From Ischnura elegans (taxonomy: Eukaryota; Arthropoda; Insecta; Odonata; Coenagrionidae): a stretch of 64,000 nt of DNA. The translations under genes were made by a program, and so were the position numbers. Where the stretch lies: assembly GCF_921293095.1 (NCBI RefSeq), contig NC_060254.1:110322917-110386916 (forward strand). The letters run 5' to 3'. Of this stretch, positions 1 through 13,687 are shown in pieces. How positions within the stretch are numbered: the stretch's first letter is position 1; each line of letters begins with the position of its first letter. The notes under the pieces were generated by a model, which did not search any database, was not told the origin of the DNA, and worked only from the letters and a program-made list of their open reading frames with translations.

Positions 1-818
1 TAATAAATAATTTAATTTGAATTTATTTTTGCTTCTCAGTAACACTGCTACAATTTTATGTTCTTATGTTTGGTCTTGATCCCTGCGTATTACACGTTGC
101 AACTCCATACGTTCCAACGTACATAAGCTCCCTTCCCTTTTACAAAAGTTCATCATCTCTGCACTGTTGTTCAGTGTAAGTATCATGTGCAGCTACATGA
201 CACCCATCTTCTTTTTCATCAGAATCAATCTTCTTCCCTCAAAGATTCATTCAAAAGACAAAGACTCTTTCTTTTACTCTAGAGGTAGCTGACATCTAGT
301 ATGAATTGAAAACGATGAATGTAAGTATTACAAGGCCAACCTTCAATGGTAAATTCACAGAAACATGTAAATAATGATTTTTTTAAATAACTACTGCCCT
401 ATAATTATTGAACGAAGTCTTCAAAAAATCACTTCTAAAAAATCGCATTTTCTACAAAAGTTGACGTCAGAAACAAATAATTCCTCATCCAAATTTTCAA
501 TCAAAAGTCAAAGTATATTAGCTTTTTCCTTTTTTTAGAAAGACTGCAGGAATCTATAGTGTACTGAATTAACGTGCTGTACGTACTACATGATCGATTT
601 TTCGTGGCTCACTTCGAGAAAAATCACTGTAACATTATAAGAAATTACTAACTTTCTATTTGTTTACATACATTTAGGCAAAAAATATGCCAATAAATAA
701 ATATTTATTGATGTAAACGTAAAAAAAGACAACTTTCATGGCCAGTTTCAGAAAAGTAGCTATCAAATGCGATGAAAATGGATGATAAATATTCAAGGCG
801 ACTTTAAATACTAGGAGG

Positions 819-1058
819 CAAACCGTAACGAGAACGGTCGCGTGGGGTGTCTGGCGCACCCCACTCTGCAGAGCTTTGACAAAAGTAATTTTTCTTAAAA
901 ACTTACATTGATTTTATAATAATCTTTTACATGTATCCTCAGAAAGCTTATAAAATCAGCTAGAGGAGGTTACAGGTCATTGCAGTCACAAATGCAAGAA
1001 AAAATAGCGCTTATATAAGGCTGGGGTGTCTAGGACACCCCACGCGACCACTGCCGGG
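819..1058. mobile_element. piggyBac-like MITE
   Basis: Inverted ends share GGTCGCGTGGGGTGTC, each followed by a small CACCCCA hairpin: about 836-860 on the left, and its complement at 1024-1046. Read inward, the right end is TTAA then CCCGGC, the typical piggyBac target and terminus. The left terminus is eroded (AACCGTAACG at 821) and its TTAA is not intact. About 240 bp, with no coding capacity. Confidence 0.6.
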
Positions 1059-2300
1059 TTAAAAGAGAGCGAAGCTAAGTTTTCACTACTAATGCAGCCC
1101 AGCTAAATTGAAGCTGCTCAGTGTGTTAGTCATAATTATGGACTGAGGAAAGAGAGGCTGTGATCCCTTCCAACCCCTCAAGAAAAAATTGAGAAGAAAG
1201 TCTTCAAATTGAGTTTCAGGTTATGTATTTAGATTAGTATGCCATGCTTGATATCCTCATACTCAGAGGTTAAAGACTAGTGATAGTTTCTCTTGTTCTG
1301 AAATCATTAAAAAAATTTCATTTCTAAAGTGGGCAGTCAGTCAATGGGCATTGGACAGTCCCAGTTAAGACCACTTTTCCCATCGGCTTCTGAAAATGAT
1401 CTAAATGTCCCAATTTCGTGCAGAAATTACGGGCATTATGTTTTTATAATAGCAGTTTATAACAGAGAGCGTAGCAAAACACAGAATAAGAGTTTGGAAT
1501 AAAAAAGTATCTTAGCAACTTCAACAAATAAAAATCAAATAGCAGCTTTATCAAAGAACACTGCCAGCTTAGAACCGAACATCTAGGCCGCGATGGTAGC
1601 AGCGCACAGTCTTGTCCCCTTTCTCTGTCCCCAACCATAACATATAGCCACTCACCTCCTGGTATCCCACTGAATAATAATAATAATATTTATCTTAGTT
1701 TTGATGTTATAAACCCACTTCCATGGAATAAGGCCATAGATTTTTTGTACCTACTTCATCACAGACCCCCATTCCACCCTCCCTGGTACTAAGACGTAGG
1801 CCATAACAATTATGGCCACCCAACTTATTTTAATAAATGGAGAAGCAAGTTCACATAATTAATTTTTTGCCTTATTTCAACACCTATTAGTTCTGTCATC
1901 AAACAATCATGTTTATCATCAACAATCATTTTAGCAAAGCCATTAGTTGCACTTTTCTCAACTAATGGCTATGCTACGGCCAGTTTCACAGCAAAAGTTG
2001 TGGTGAACAAACAGAAGATCTTCACAAATTCTCAACTCCTAAGTCATAGTGCAGAGATTCTGAAGTGAAAAAGCAAAGTAACTTTCAATAATAGATCTTC
2101 AGGCATACTGCAAGAATAACAGCTAAAAATACTATGAGCTGTATTTTGCTTAAAAAAAAGAAAAAGAAAGAAATAAGGGAGTGATAAGAAGTACCTGTTG
2201 CAAGGATAATGTGCATTATTAAAAAATGAAATATTTAATTTTCTCTTTAATGGTGGATTTGAAGAGAGGATTTTTCTTATATTTTTTCTTTGCCAGTGAT

Positions 2301-2568
2301 CAGGGATGCCGACTTATAATACACTAAAAATATTGGGGGGATCCAAACCGGAGATCTTGCCCTGGGAAATTTTATAAGTAGTGAGTTTTAAGTTTTTTAA
2401 GCATTATAGAAGAGTCAAATGATCAACATCAGAACCCTGATAACTCGAATCTCGATATCTGGACACTCTGGGGAAACTCTGCAAGCCTGACACTTTTTCT
2501 TCTTACACCCATAACGAATTTTTGAGGGGGCTTGGCAACCCTCAGGCCCCATGGAGTCGGCGCCACTG
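2301..2568. mobile_element. hAT-like MITE with 8-bp duplication CCAGTGAT
   Basis: A 268-bp element flanked by perfect 8-bp direct repeats CCAGTGAT (2293-2300 and 2569-2576). The ends are imperfect inverted repeats, CAGGGATGCCGACT against CAGTGGCGCCGACT. The 8-bp duplication and CAG...CTG ends are hAT hallmarks. It is too short to encode a transposase, so it is non-autonomous. Confidence 0.8.
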
Positions 2569-2576
2569 CCAGTGAT

Positions 2577-5500
2577 GCTTTTCTCATTATTAAAAAATAC
2601 TTCAACGTCAAAAAAAATTATGAATAAGTTTTCAATTCATTTTTAACGCTGCATGTAATTAATATCAAGAGGCAAAGCTAAAAGCATCTTAGTGAGTATC
2701 CTAGTCATTTTATCGCTTAAAAATAATCTATATGCTTCTTGCACATATGTATACAATACTATCCATACAAATACATGGATATTTCAAATGCCATTTAATC
2801 AGCTCCCAATCCGCAATTAAGAATCATACATTTTGTATCAGCTTTTATTATTTCCTTGCCCCATTTTACTCTCTATGTGTCATCAGCTGAGATTTGGAAG
2901 TGTTGAAAGGACTACAGTCTCTTGACTCTTTAAGGACTCACATTGATTAGAATGAAAGCATACATTGGCAGAAGAGCGTTTGCACATACACCATTCCATC
3001 ATTTAGTAGTCTACCACAAGTCAGGCTCCTAAACTCCAAACAATAGAACGCAACACACTGTATAAAAATTTAGGTAAAATTTTGTGCTTCATTATTTTCT
3101 CAGAAACATTGAATTTATGATTGCTTTTGTGCAAAATAATTCTATCACTCAAATCTTAATCTCTCAGATTACCCATAAGCATTACCACTTTAATTTACTT
3201 AAGCTTTTTCTCTACCTTGTTGTGCTCTCTTCATCTGAAAATACGAGGCCATTAGAAATTATAGACTCAATTTCATACATCCATATTCCACTGTTTCTGA
3301 ATGATACCGAGTACTTGACAATGAGAATCCAAAATTTTTAATGAACACCAGACGAGTGCTTCTATACAGACTTTCTCCCTTACACGTTAGGGTGTACGTA
3401 GTTGCTGCATACAATAGCACATCCCATCAACAAAGCAGAAAAAGTTAGTCAACATTATCCTGGGAGGCAAGGCAAAGTAAAGTTGACATAAAATTACATG
3501 CTGCACTACCGTTGCCGCCTTGGATTTTACTGGCTCAAGAATGCAGGAAACATTTACATATGTTTTCCCTGTTTTGTACACTTATGAGAAGGAATAGTGA
3601 CACCCCCTACAAAACCACTCATTTTTTCCAGCCATCATTTAAGCAACTAAATGTACTTGAGAAGTCCTACTCAAAACTTTCAGTCTTCCATTTTCAAATA
3701 TGTACTGCTTATTTCGTACAGATTCAGTCTTTAGTGAATGAAATACAAAGTTACAAAACTACCTAATTCCACCCTTTTTTTTATTAACCTTTGGCTCTTC
3801 AAGTCTTACTCCTCCATTTCCTTACACTCTTATACATCAGCTAGCACACATTGCTTGACCCTAAGACCGACACTCCCTCCCCGAAGAACCTATTGTTTAA
3901 TAAGGATCGTTTACCTTAAATTTTTAATGAATCAAAAGATATAGTCTTTATAAATGCTATTTATTTATATGAAGCATAATATAACAAGTTAACAATAAAA
4001 GTGCAAGTAGAACAATGGAAAAAGGCAAATTGGTAAAAACCTCATATCAAACTTTATAGAAAAACGGGAAATGAAGAAAACATTTTTGCAGAAGGTATTG
4101 ACATAATAGCCTCGTAAAACTTCAAACTCTTCATGCAAACCAGTTTAGCACCACCAAAAGAGGCAAATTACATGCCTATACATCAAATATATTATTTTAT
4201 GGCATAAGGACCTTACATAAATCGCCTAATATTGAGGGTTAATTTTGGAACCTTCAGCCAAACCATCAGCCCCAATACGAATCATGCATATTCACCATTA
4301 AACTAATTGCAGCATTCCTTTCACAATGCGCTAAGTATCAACACTAAAGATTACACAGATAAAATTTTAGGAGGTACCAAGATTCACATTTGGCTTACAA
4401 TTCTTGAAATATAAGTATATATTATTATAAGCCCCTCTTTTGGTTAGGATTTATACATTTTTTAAATGCTAAAGAGCATGAATATACACTTAACATTTCG
4501 TGACAAAAAAATTTACCAAGCTTAAGGATCTTTCCAATACCTTTCAGAACAGATGATACAAGTATTACATCCAAAAAGTTTTCCAGGTTTTTCCCTTTTA
4601 AATTCTACAGAAAATGAAGTCATTGTTCATTACATCATCCTGAAGAGGGTTTTTGATACATAATTGTGCAATCAACCATAGCTGATGACAGGTTATCATA
4701 ACAACATCACCAAAGATTTATTTTAATTTCATGGAGCACTTGGAGAATATGAGGTAATATTTGTACTTGTACAATGATGATGATTGAGAACCTCAGAAGG
4801 TCACAGGCTGCAAGTATGACACTGTTTTGGGAGAAGAAAAACGCAATACCTACACTTGGGGAAGTTTGAAGACCAATCCTGGACACCTCAATTTTCGTCA
4901 TTAGGAATGCTGAATATTAAATATAATTCTGGAAACTTGACCATTTAAAAATAATTTAATTAAAGAACATAAGATGAGGACTTAAAGGTCAACTTTTAAA
5001 ACACATCAATTCAAAATTCCATACTCTAATATCTGTAATGAGAGATAAGTTAAAAATATCAAAAAGCACTTTTGAATTAAATTTTTGTTCGGCTATCAAA
5101 TGCAAATATTTTATTATTACAATATCTTAGTTATCTTGCTTTACAATGTCCTCACTTAGTAGATGTTGTACCAAGAACTTTTCCTTGCAAATTGAGATTT
5201 TACCAATACTCCAATGTAGTAAAGTACACAATCACAAGCATATCTAACGAGAGTTGATCCAAATCTCATGAAAATGCCTTACAAATTTGTAGAGAATCTA
5301 TTTTGACTTGGAGGAGGGCTACCAGCATATTAAAACGTTTACAAATAGAGGTCAGTCATTCTTTCCATTCTTAATTTGATCCTTAAAAAGACCAATGCAC
5401 AATAGATTTTAGCCGTGATGAAAATAGAAGTTTAAAAATAGCCGATAGACCGGAGCAGAGACTAGATTAGTGCAACAATTGCTCTTCACCTGATTTCTCA

Positions 5501-8500
5501 AGAAGAAATCCTTTCTGGCCAGCCTATGAGAAATAACACGAGCACATTTATGTATGGCCGAACTGACCCTTGGTGAACAATTTCAGGACCCTAACATTTT
5601 TTTCAAGACAGTATTTTCATACAATACAAATTTGTATTTTGCAATTATTTGGAGACATTTGACCAGTCAATATTATGGGAGAAACTGACGGAGCAGTCTA
5701 AGCTGTAACAAGTAGGCACAAGAATTATTTAAGACGTAGTCAACTTATTAGAGTTAATCTGTAAAAATAAAGGCTTTGTAATAGTTTTTTAAAATTTGAA
5801 AATAGCCTCATTAACTCCAATCTCCATTTCATTACAGAAATTGAACAAGTTAGGATTCTTAAAATACATATTTCTAACATTATCAAGGACATAATGCATA
5901 AAGATCATTAATTCTGAGCAATAAAAATTATAACCAAGAGTACCTACATCAAAAGAGATTATATTTTCCTCAACTTAACGCCTTACTAACGAAACAACTG
6001 AAGGCTCAAACTCAGGGTTAGAGATTAATAAACACAAAGTGTGTTCAGTATCCTCGAAGGAAAGTATTATCATAATATGCAGTCCACAGTGATTTATCTC
6101 TCAGTGGATTGTTTGCAAGCCACAATTTTTTTTAAAATTCTGTTATAATCAAGTCGTATCTCGACAATCAAATCTTTACTTCATAAATGTGTGTACAGGC
6201 AACATTTTATGCAATCAAATGGAATAAAGACGTTCTCCTCTTTTCATGTTTATATTCACATCTGTTCTAGAAAAACTTTGTTCACTTCAGTTCGCTTTGT
6301 TCTTATGTAGGAGAGCCACTTGATTTTACACAATCCAAAACCATCTGGCAGTGTTTCATTCTCTTTCCCATTGGCTCCAGCCTTGGATTCACGCTTTGGG
6401 GTGAAATAATTGCCTCACAATAGGGGACCAATTTACTTACAAGTAAATATTTAACTCCATTTGCTTTATAAATTCAAATCAGTGGCTAGCACAGAAAAAA
6501 TAGAAAAAAAAATTTTCAGTGCTTTCTGTGATCAAGTGGACTCCTTCCTTTATGATGGCACTTAAGGAGGAAAATTAGCCACAGCTAACTGAGACTTCCG
6601 CAAAGAACTTCGTGAAGAAAAATTTTGCACACTTTAATTGAGAATTGGCGCAATTGCTCACAGCATGATGGTAACAATATCACGCAAGTGAACAGCATCA
6701 TTTCCACACTCGAAATATTTTAATGTTTTCCACTTTTATGATTGTAGACTACATACTACCATAATACCAGCAACATTTGGAATAAAAAATTATTAGATAA
6801 TTTTGTTTTTGCCTCTGTGGATTAAAAAATGAGTTTGACTACTATGAAAGGGATTATTTTATTAGTGTCGCCAAAGAATCCTTGCTAAGTGCTCTTTTCA
6901 CAAGGCAAAAATTTCAAATATTAACCTTCATCTTGCAAGTACAGAAACCTTCACTTAGTATTCATCAAATGAAGAGGGTATGTTATGAAGATTGTACCAA
7001 CCATGCAAAACAATGCAATAAAATGTATTATACAGCAAAGATACATAGATTTCTCAAACATTTTGATTTAGTGAATTCGTACTCATTTCACAAAAATCAT
7101 ACGTGTCATCAGGTTAACTTGGACAGAGTGCATTAACCATAAATTAAAGTGCAATAACTGGCCATTTCATAATTTACATTAAAACATTTCTTATTTATTG
7201 AGGATTATCATTTTAATGTTATTTATTTAAAAAGTGTAGTAAACAGCATAAATATTTTGGATATAAAAAGTACTCGTCTAGGGATAGAAAAAACATATGC
7301 ATAAGGTATGTATGGGATATGAGTTATAGGCATTAATTAACCAGCCCATTTCAACCTCAATTGCAAGCTTCATTCTTGGGAAGAATAACAGTAAATATTT
7401 ATGTATAGGGGATAAGATATGGAAATATAGGCCATAGAAGGCAGATATTCATCACAAAGTTCAAACAACATTTCATATAACAATAGAAGATATATTATTA
7501 TAAAGCACCTCTAACACAATGAAAAAATGTCTTCTGTGTGTGGAGACATCGTTATTTTACTCTGTATGTCAAGTGATTTCAACACACAAGTGATATTTTG
7601 TGCAAAAATCATTCCAATGGAATACACAAAAGATTTTTTGAATAATCGACACAGTGTATTCCACATAAAAAACATTGAATGCTCACATACGTCGCAAGCA
7701 GATATCTTTGATATTGACCTGCAGATAAAAATCAATTACAATACCCATTTCAATGCAAATTCTCTATTAGTTACATAGGATTACCTATTATTTGAATTAA
7801 ATCTGCCTACAATACCACCATGTCTCAAAAAAATAATTTTGAAAAACACCATAATTCAGTGAAAGTTTCAAAATCTTTCCAAAAACTTTAAATACAAAAT
7901 AAACCAGCACTTTTAAAACTGGAACTACTCGTCACATTGTGTTAGGATTACTTTATAACAAGTTCAATGTACGTGTATGAAGGAGGAAGAAATTTTAGCT
8001 CAGATAATACTAGAAAATAAAAATGCAAAAGCCTTCAAAATCATGTAAGCTTCAGTCCTCAAAATGCCTCACATAGAAAACTAATTTCTTTTAAAAAAGA
8101 AAAAGCAAAGAAATGTAACAAAAAATTTTTGGGAAGACAAATCTTAGAAAACTTAACTAAGACCAATTAAAATTCCATTTCTCTGTACTCATCATCATTG
8201 ATAAGATATCAAGCAATTAAAAGAAATAGTGTTTCTGACAATATTCAGCTTTGTACCACACACCATTCAACCAGTAATTTTATCTCCTTGAATGTTTAGA
8301 AAATTCAATAATTGCAAAGAAACTGACTCCTGGTGAAGCAAGGATTATTCCAGATGCATTACTAGATTAAATTGGACTTCATTCAACACTAGAAAGTCTC
8401 ATGGTTTTCTAAAATAATGCATGGATAAATAAATTTAATGCAAATTTCAATAATTACTTAAAATCGTAAATCCTTCCACATAATGACATACTATGCAAAC

Positions 8501-10790
8501 ATCCCATATTCATAAAGCGTAGCCACATACGTTGGCTCTATCTGGATAGCATCAACAGTTAAGCCTTAAATTGATGTACTATGAATTAAAAATAAGCTAA
8601 GTCTTTATAGGTACATCCTGTGACAAGAAGGTTAGCATATCAATGATAGAGAAAAAAGAGTAAAGAAAAGGTGGCATTGAAGAGGTATATAGGTCTGTCA
8701 AAAAGTGCAAAATTTTAAGCCATTAGATACATTTTATCTTTACTTTTCACCCTAGGAAATGTCTGATATTAGGTCCAATATTATACTAACACTTTGATAA
8801 ATTTTGAACATGGGCATCACATCAACATGGTGATGATTATAGAATCATTTATTTAATAGCATAGAAAGTGCAATAATCATGGCAGCACAAGTGTAACCAC
8901 AGGAAGTGTGCAAATTAGTAGTTAAAATGCAAGAACATATAGATACCATAAGATTAAGCATAATATGCATTTTTGGTAGCCATGCAATTTCTATTTTTTT
9001 AGAGAAATATGAAGAACTAGTTTAGAGATCATCAAAAGCATTGAAGAAAAGAGCTAACGAGTATTCCTGATTACTTTCATCACAAGGAGGAAATTGCCTA
9101 AACTGATCTTTTTTTTCACCTTTTAATCTCATCTCAAATTCAAATTCAGAAGCAAGTCATTCGAAAATGAATAAGCACTGATATTTAATCAATAGTAACA
9201 AGTGATCTTTGCTTGAAAAAATAAAATAAAATTAACGAAGCTTCAAATTGGCCTTTTAACAACAACTATTTTGGTTAAGTTACTTGAAGTTCAAAAATCT
9301 GAAATAAAATTTTCAGCAACACAATTAAATCATTAGGTTATTTATTTCAACCTAAATGTAATTTGAAAAAAAACATTCCACCGATTAAAGATGATCATGT
9401 TTAAAAAAGATAGTAGAGACTTCAGTAAGCAAGAAAAGCTGGCCTGAATAGATGCAGCAATGCTTATTGTAGGCACAAAGCGTTCAGTTAACACAATAAG
9501 TAAATAGAATTAATGCAAGGAAGGTAACACAATAAGCAGGAATATTTCACTTGCAAGAACTAACAAGACTTCAGTCCAGAAGAGAGAGAATTGCAATCAG
9601 TGATCGCATCACCTTTTCGTAGATTTAATAGTGAAAAATGGAACTGACAACAACAACAGCATTGAACAGGAGTTTGAAGTCTTCATCAACCCATACGTCT
9701 CTTGTAAATTAATGCATGGTATTTGCTCCCTTAATTTTTCAGTCTAATGTGGTCATATTAAATCTTAGAGAAGTTTTAGAATACAAAGAAATGATCAGCT
9801 CATACCAATGTCAACCAAATTATATCATGCCATTGAAATGCAAATTGTTTTCATATCCATTCAAGATCCCAATTCCTTCCATCTATTTGACATAATGCAT
9901 AAAAGAGAATGTTTCACATTAATAGTAGGTAATTGCTGGTTCCCAGCACATATAAAATAATTTCATTCAATGTCAAGCCAAGAAAGAATGCATCCACATT
10001 TCTTCCACATGCCGCTAAATATCTCAGAGCAATTAATTACATCAATCTTAATTAGTTTCTCCAATAAACTATGTAATTATCTTAAATAACAGGAATAATA
10101 TTACTTAGCAAAGAGACTTCAAATATTATAACTTGTAAATATTTATGTATATCATTATTGACTTGTATTATCAAGGAGGAGAAAGTGATTAGTGGGGCAT
10201 AAAATCTAATTAACGCATTTTTCAATTATCACAGACCCAAATTTTCCTTTATTTGAGAATTGTGCTTCACCTCAAAAAATTCAACAAAACAACATACTGA
10301 CACTGGCAGAAAAATAATTTTCTTCCTGGTTGATTACATTTTAACCGTTAGAATGCTCAGTCATTGATATGAATCTTGAAGTCAACAATGTGCTCGTCAA
10401 AGATAAAACAACAACCTATAGTCATTGAGTTAAAAGGAACACTTCTGAAATCATCCGCAACAACAAATGGACAATGGACAATAAAAAATAACAATTAGCC
10501 TCAAACTAAAGAACTATCTCCTCATCAATTGGTTTTTTTCAGGTGATGTCAGAGAAAGATACCATTATATGTGAGAGAGACGCAGTAGACCTGAGCAAAT
10601 AAATATTAAAACGTTATGCCAATGAAACAAAAAACAAGGCACTCCAACGTAATTGAGAGGAAGTTGAGAGGGCAATGCAGAATTTTAAACAGCTGAGAAA
10701 AATCAGATTTATAATAATATTAAATCTCCACAAAATGTTGTAAAGATTTCTTTTGTGGATGATTGATGTCAGTCTTGATGAGTATGGCAC
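2577..10790. other. AT-rich gene-free stretch downstream of NTAQ1; possible long 3' UTR
   Basis: No ORF above about 85 codons with recognisable protein sequence and no transposon termini, SINE box B or LINE fragment could be seen in these 8.2 kb. The rest of the window shows a repeat every 1-2 kb. The stretch starts directly after the NTAQ1 stop codon in the direction of transcription. Several minus-strand AATAAA candidates (plus-strand TTTATT) occur, for example near 3960 and 7195. A long 3' UTR or conserved regulatory DNA would explain the lack of insertions, but sequence alone does not show transcription. Confidence 0.3.
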
Positions 10791-10897
10791 TCATCCTTGC
10801 TGGTAGAATTGTTTCACCAGTTCCGTAAGGTTCATCACTTCTCCCAGGCTCTTCTTTGGATCCATGTCAATGAATTCATCCAAATTGTTCACACATC
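10791..10897 (-). CDS. NTAQ1: NTAQ1 terminal coding exon (N-terminal Gln amidohydrolase C-terminus)
   Basis: This is the last coding exon, read on the minus strand. A clean acceptor (TTTTAATAATTTCAG) precedes GATGTGTG, and the frame runs 34 codons to a TGA at 10793-10791. It is joined in phase to the exon at 13048-13172: G from that exon plus GA makes a Gly codon. The peptide contains NNLDEFIDMDPKKSLGEV and ends near LVKQFYQQG. That matches the NTAQ1 C-terminal block, a short N/DFI-MDP motif followed by an L-EF/LV helix and a short tail. NTAQ1 deamidates an N-terminal Gln to Glu, which feeds substrates to arginylation and the N-end-rule (Arg/N-degron) pathway in cytosol and nucleus. The exon overlaps an antisense plus-strand ORF that is not a gene. 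Homology is recalled from the human and Drosophila proteins; no search was run. Confidence 0.93.
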
Positions 10898-10935
10898 CTG
10901 AAATTATTAAAAGAAATTCATTAAAAGCACGCCCA

Positions 10936-11145
10936 AGGAGAGCAAAAACTTTAATTCAGTCAGGCCCAATATTAAAGACATATTGTGAACAATACAACAG
11001 GAAGAGAATGGCGTTAGCAAAGGAGGCATTCATGAACAGGATGGAGCTTTTGAGGGGACCATTATGTAAGAGTTTAACAAAAAGGTTAGTGATGAGTCTG
11101 ATCTACAGTGCGGCACTTTAAAGTGCGGAAATATAAATGACCCCA
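10936..11145 (+). pseudogene. Degenerate RTE-type LINE fragment (reverse transcriptase C-terminal part)
   Basis: The plus-strand translation includes KRMALAKEAFMNRMELLRG and TKRLVMSLIYSAAL. This corresponds to the segment after the reverse transcriptase catalytic core in RTE-like LINEs, where a consensus would read like AKEAF..R..LL...L...LKKRLVKS.IWSVALYGAE. The frame breaks at the YGAE position (11118-11130). The same family occurs at 50018-50455, and more of the same C-terminus follows at 11815-12075, so a later insertion or rearrangement probably split this copy. It lies in the last NTAQ1 intron. Confidence 0.65.
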
Positions 11146-11814
11146 ACGGACATGACAATTTCCTCTAAATTAGGTTATGGTTGGGACTTTAAGTTAGGGC
11201 ACCGTCCTTACTACATGGAACTTGCATTTTATAGCTGCAAAATGACTGATTATGACTGTTTACTGACATGACTGATGATCTTAGCTCTTTCAAAAAAACT
11301 GAACCAAAATTTTTCTTCCAGCATTACAACAATCACTAAAGCAAGTATAAACTCAAACAATATCTTGACCAATCTATCCAATATAGTTGACAATATCTTT
11401 CTCTACACACTGGTTGTTCAGGGCTGCCACCATGTCCTATGAATAATTCCCCCTTTTTCTTGTGTGTCCCCTGACATTGCTTTTTTGGGTAGGACAAATG
11501 TTTTCTACACTTTACAATAAATATTATGATATAAAAGCAACCCAAAAACACTATTTTGGAATGTTTATATTGTTTTAACTTTTTTCATCACAGATTTTAT
11601 GATAAATTATTTAGTAAGGTTGTTAATACAAGAAACACCTCTTCGAAAATCTAAGTCTACGGGCATGACGAATCATTGTCTGTGGACATTAAATTTGGGG
11701 AATATAATTTTCTTTCTTTGCTAATTTTTAACTAAAAATACTAAAATACTATGCCACTTTATTTTTCATTTACCAGTTTTGGTTTTTTTATGGCAGTCTA
11801 TGGTCATAATTTTG

Positions 11815-12075
11815 TACGATTGATGGAGAATGACCCAGATATGAAGGAGACAGTCGGTATGGATGGAGAAAGCACTATGTGGGAAGGGGATGTTGGAAAC
11901 AGTGTTAGAGGGAAGAATATTAGGTAAACGAGGAAGAGAATACGATTTTTGGATAAAGGAAAGGGTGTACGCCCTACAGCGAATCGAAAAGGGAAGTACA
12001 CGAAGAAAGGAGAGGCTGTCAGAATGCTTCTAATGTACTCCATGGAAACCTGCCTTAATGGGCAGAATACTTGAA
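11815..12075 (+). pseudogene. Degenerate RTE-type LINE C-terminal end
   Basis: The plus-strand sequence reads in broken frames like the extreme C-terminus of an RTE/BovB-type polyprotein: NSVRGKNIR, a Gly-Lys-Arg-Gly-Arg basic stretch, and a terminal R..WR-like segment followed by MYSMETCLNGQNT. Stops and frameshifts are frequent. It lies 670 bp past the fragment at 10936 in the same orientation and is probably the rest of the same insertion. The stretch between (11150-11810) shows no gene and no terminus I can define. Confidence 0.5.
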
Positions 12076-12574
12076 TAATAATCATGATCAATTTTCCCCA
12101 CAGACTAATAAATAATGTTAACATTATTGTAGCCCGCCAGATGAAATAGGTACTCAGAACAATCAGATGAAATGTCAATGGGGTGTAATGTGATGTGGGT
12201 GGGGAATGCAAATGAAACAAAACAGCACATCATGGGCTCTGCTTCTCCTTCTCCAGCATTTAATGTACATTTGCTCTTATGTTTGGAAGACATTTCCTAA
12301 GAAGCCTTCACACAGGGTGAGAATGGTGAAGGGAACTTTTGTGTGGGTATAAGTCCCCTAAGAAGGCTTGGCCAGTGGGATGCTAATTTTAGGCTAAATC
12401 CACTGTTAGGGGAATTAAAATTAAACCCATTGTCTTCCATTTTTCAACATTCAATTTAAATTCAGTGACTTGGAAGCCTGTCTTAATGCCTTAGTAACAA
12501 TGAACCTATCCCAAGTACAAGTGAAGGTGCTACATCTGAGGAAAATAGGAAGGGAACATATCCATAGAATTTCC

Positions 12575-12576
<2 letters not shown>

Positions 12577-12614
<38 letters not shown>
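12577..12614. repeat. (AG)n microsatellite
   Basis: About 19 uninterrupted AG units in the last NTAQ1 intron. Read on the minus strand this is a long CT tract. Confidence 0.97.
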
Positions 12615-13047
12615 ACATAAAATGTTTAAAAATGGCATTAAATAGGCATAATATTATTTGCCGCCATTCTAGTGACCAGCACAAAGTACATACTAGTACA
12701 AACTACAAATTGCAAAATAAATAAAGAAAGGTGATGCAGAGTATTTTAATTTCCCCAGTTTTGAATAAGGCCTAAGGATAACATGCCATCAGACTGATTT
12801 TCTTGCGGACCGATAGTAGCAGCACAAACTTTAAAAAGATATTTTTTCCTTACAGCACCCAAATCAATTGAAATTTTAAATTATTACTTTATGTTAAATT
12901 CTCATTGAATGGTTATCACACACAGACAAATGTCAAGCCATAAGAAACAAGGGCAGCAAGTGAGAAACATCACAGAGAATCCTGAAATTCCATCATAGTT
13001 GATATTAAGAATAAGGAGGGCAAGAAAGCGCATAATGTGATGCGTAC

Positions 13048-13172
13048 CTGGTTGCGAGATCGCAGGGTAGCTGGGTGGGGGCTTCGACCAGGTCCCATCC
13101 TCTCGCCTCATATGCCGGCGGTCTGAAGCAAACTTTTGTAAAAAGAGTGATGCCGGAATAATTCTAAAATAC
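13048..13172 (-). CDS. NTAQ1: NTAQ1 internal coding exon
   Basis: Minus-strand exon of 125 nt with acceptor CTTATTTCAG and donor GTACGC. It starts in phase 2 (AG from the upstream exon plus G makes Arg) and ends with one extra G. The translation runs from YFRIIPASLF through FASDRRHMRR to KPPPSYPAISQP. This is one of the most conserved stretches of NTAQ1: Drosophila tungus has nearly the same SDRRHMRR and KPPPSYP words. The 2150-bp intron downstream contains a degenerate LINE split in two and an (AG)n tract. The exon is intact, with no frameshift, and both neighbouring exon phases agree, which argues for a live gene rather than a processed copy. Confidence 0.96.
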
Positions 13173-13370
13173 CTGAAATAAGAAAAAAAGATGATGGTCA
13201 GGCAATTACCATAGCATAATTGACTTAATCTAGAAATATGAACAAAAAGTCCCAATATAAGTTGAATTATATTTGTGTAAGAGCAATGGAGATGATAACA
13301 GTATTCTGCATCCAAGTTACCACAAACACGGCAAAAAACTAATGAATTTCAGTTTTCTGTGTTACAGAGT

Positions 13371-13478
13371 AAGGTGCACCTTCGTTCGTACGCAGGTTTC
13401 CACGGTGATTACTTGAGTTCAGCATTCATCCGCGTCGCGGATGCAGCCCGAAAGAATGCTGAACTCAAGTTGCACCTT
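13371..13478. repeat. Inverted-repeat insertion with an unpaired arm segment
   Basis: AAGGTGCA and ACTTGAGTTCAGCATTC on the left are mirrored by their complements at 13454-13478, closing on a GC-rich ATCCGCG/CGCGGAT hairpin. The left arm carries about 32 extra nt (13379-13410) with no partner, and the right arm about 11 nt. A further TGAATTTC/GAAATTCA pair lies just outside. It sits in the NTAQ1 intron between the 13048 and 13688 exons. Likely a decayed MITE or SINE hairpin. Confidence 0.6.
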
Positions 13479-13687
13479 CTTAAGAAATTCATCTCCCATA
13501 AACCACTAAATGATTTTTATTGTTAAATGAAATTTAAAATGAGGAATTTTTAAAATGTACTTCTAAAACTGTCCATACTGGATATTATGAGAAATATATA
13601 CTTAGGTTATATAGTTTTTAAGTCTTTCATAATAAATTAATGTGATACAAAGTACATAATTTGTTAGTAGGCAATGGTCAAATTTAC

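Noticed and set aside
10864..11121. Plus-strand 85-codon ORF as a gene
   Set aside because: Its start is antisense to the last NTAQ1 exon and its end is a decayed LINE fragment; chance fusion.
11804..12220. Minus-strand 138-codon ORF
   Set aside because: Antisense to a decayed LINE C-terminal fragment; low-information composition.
12902..13315. Minus-strand 137-codon ORF as one protein
   Set aside because: Only the 13048-13172 part is a real exon (NTAQ1); the rest is intron read through.
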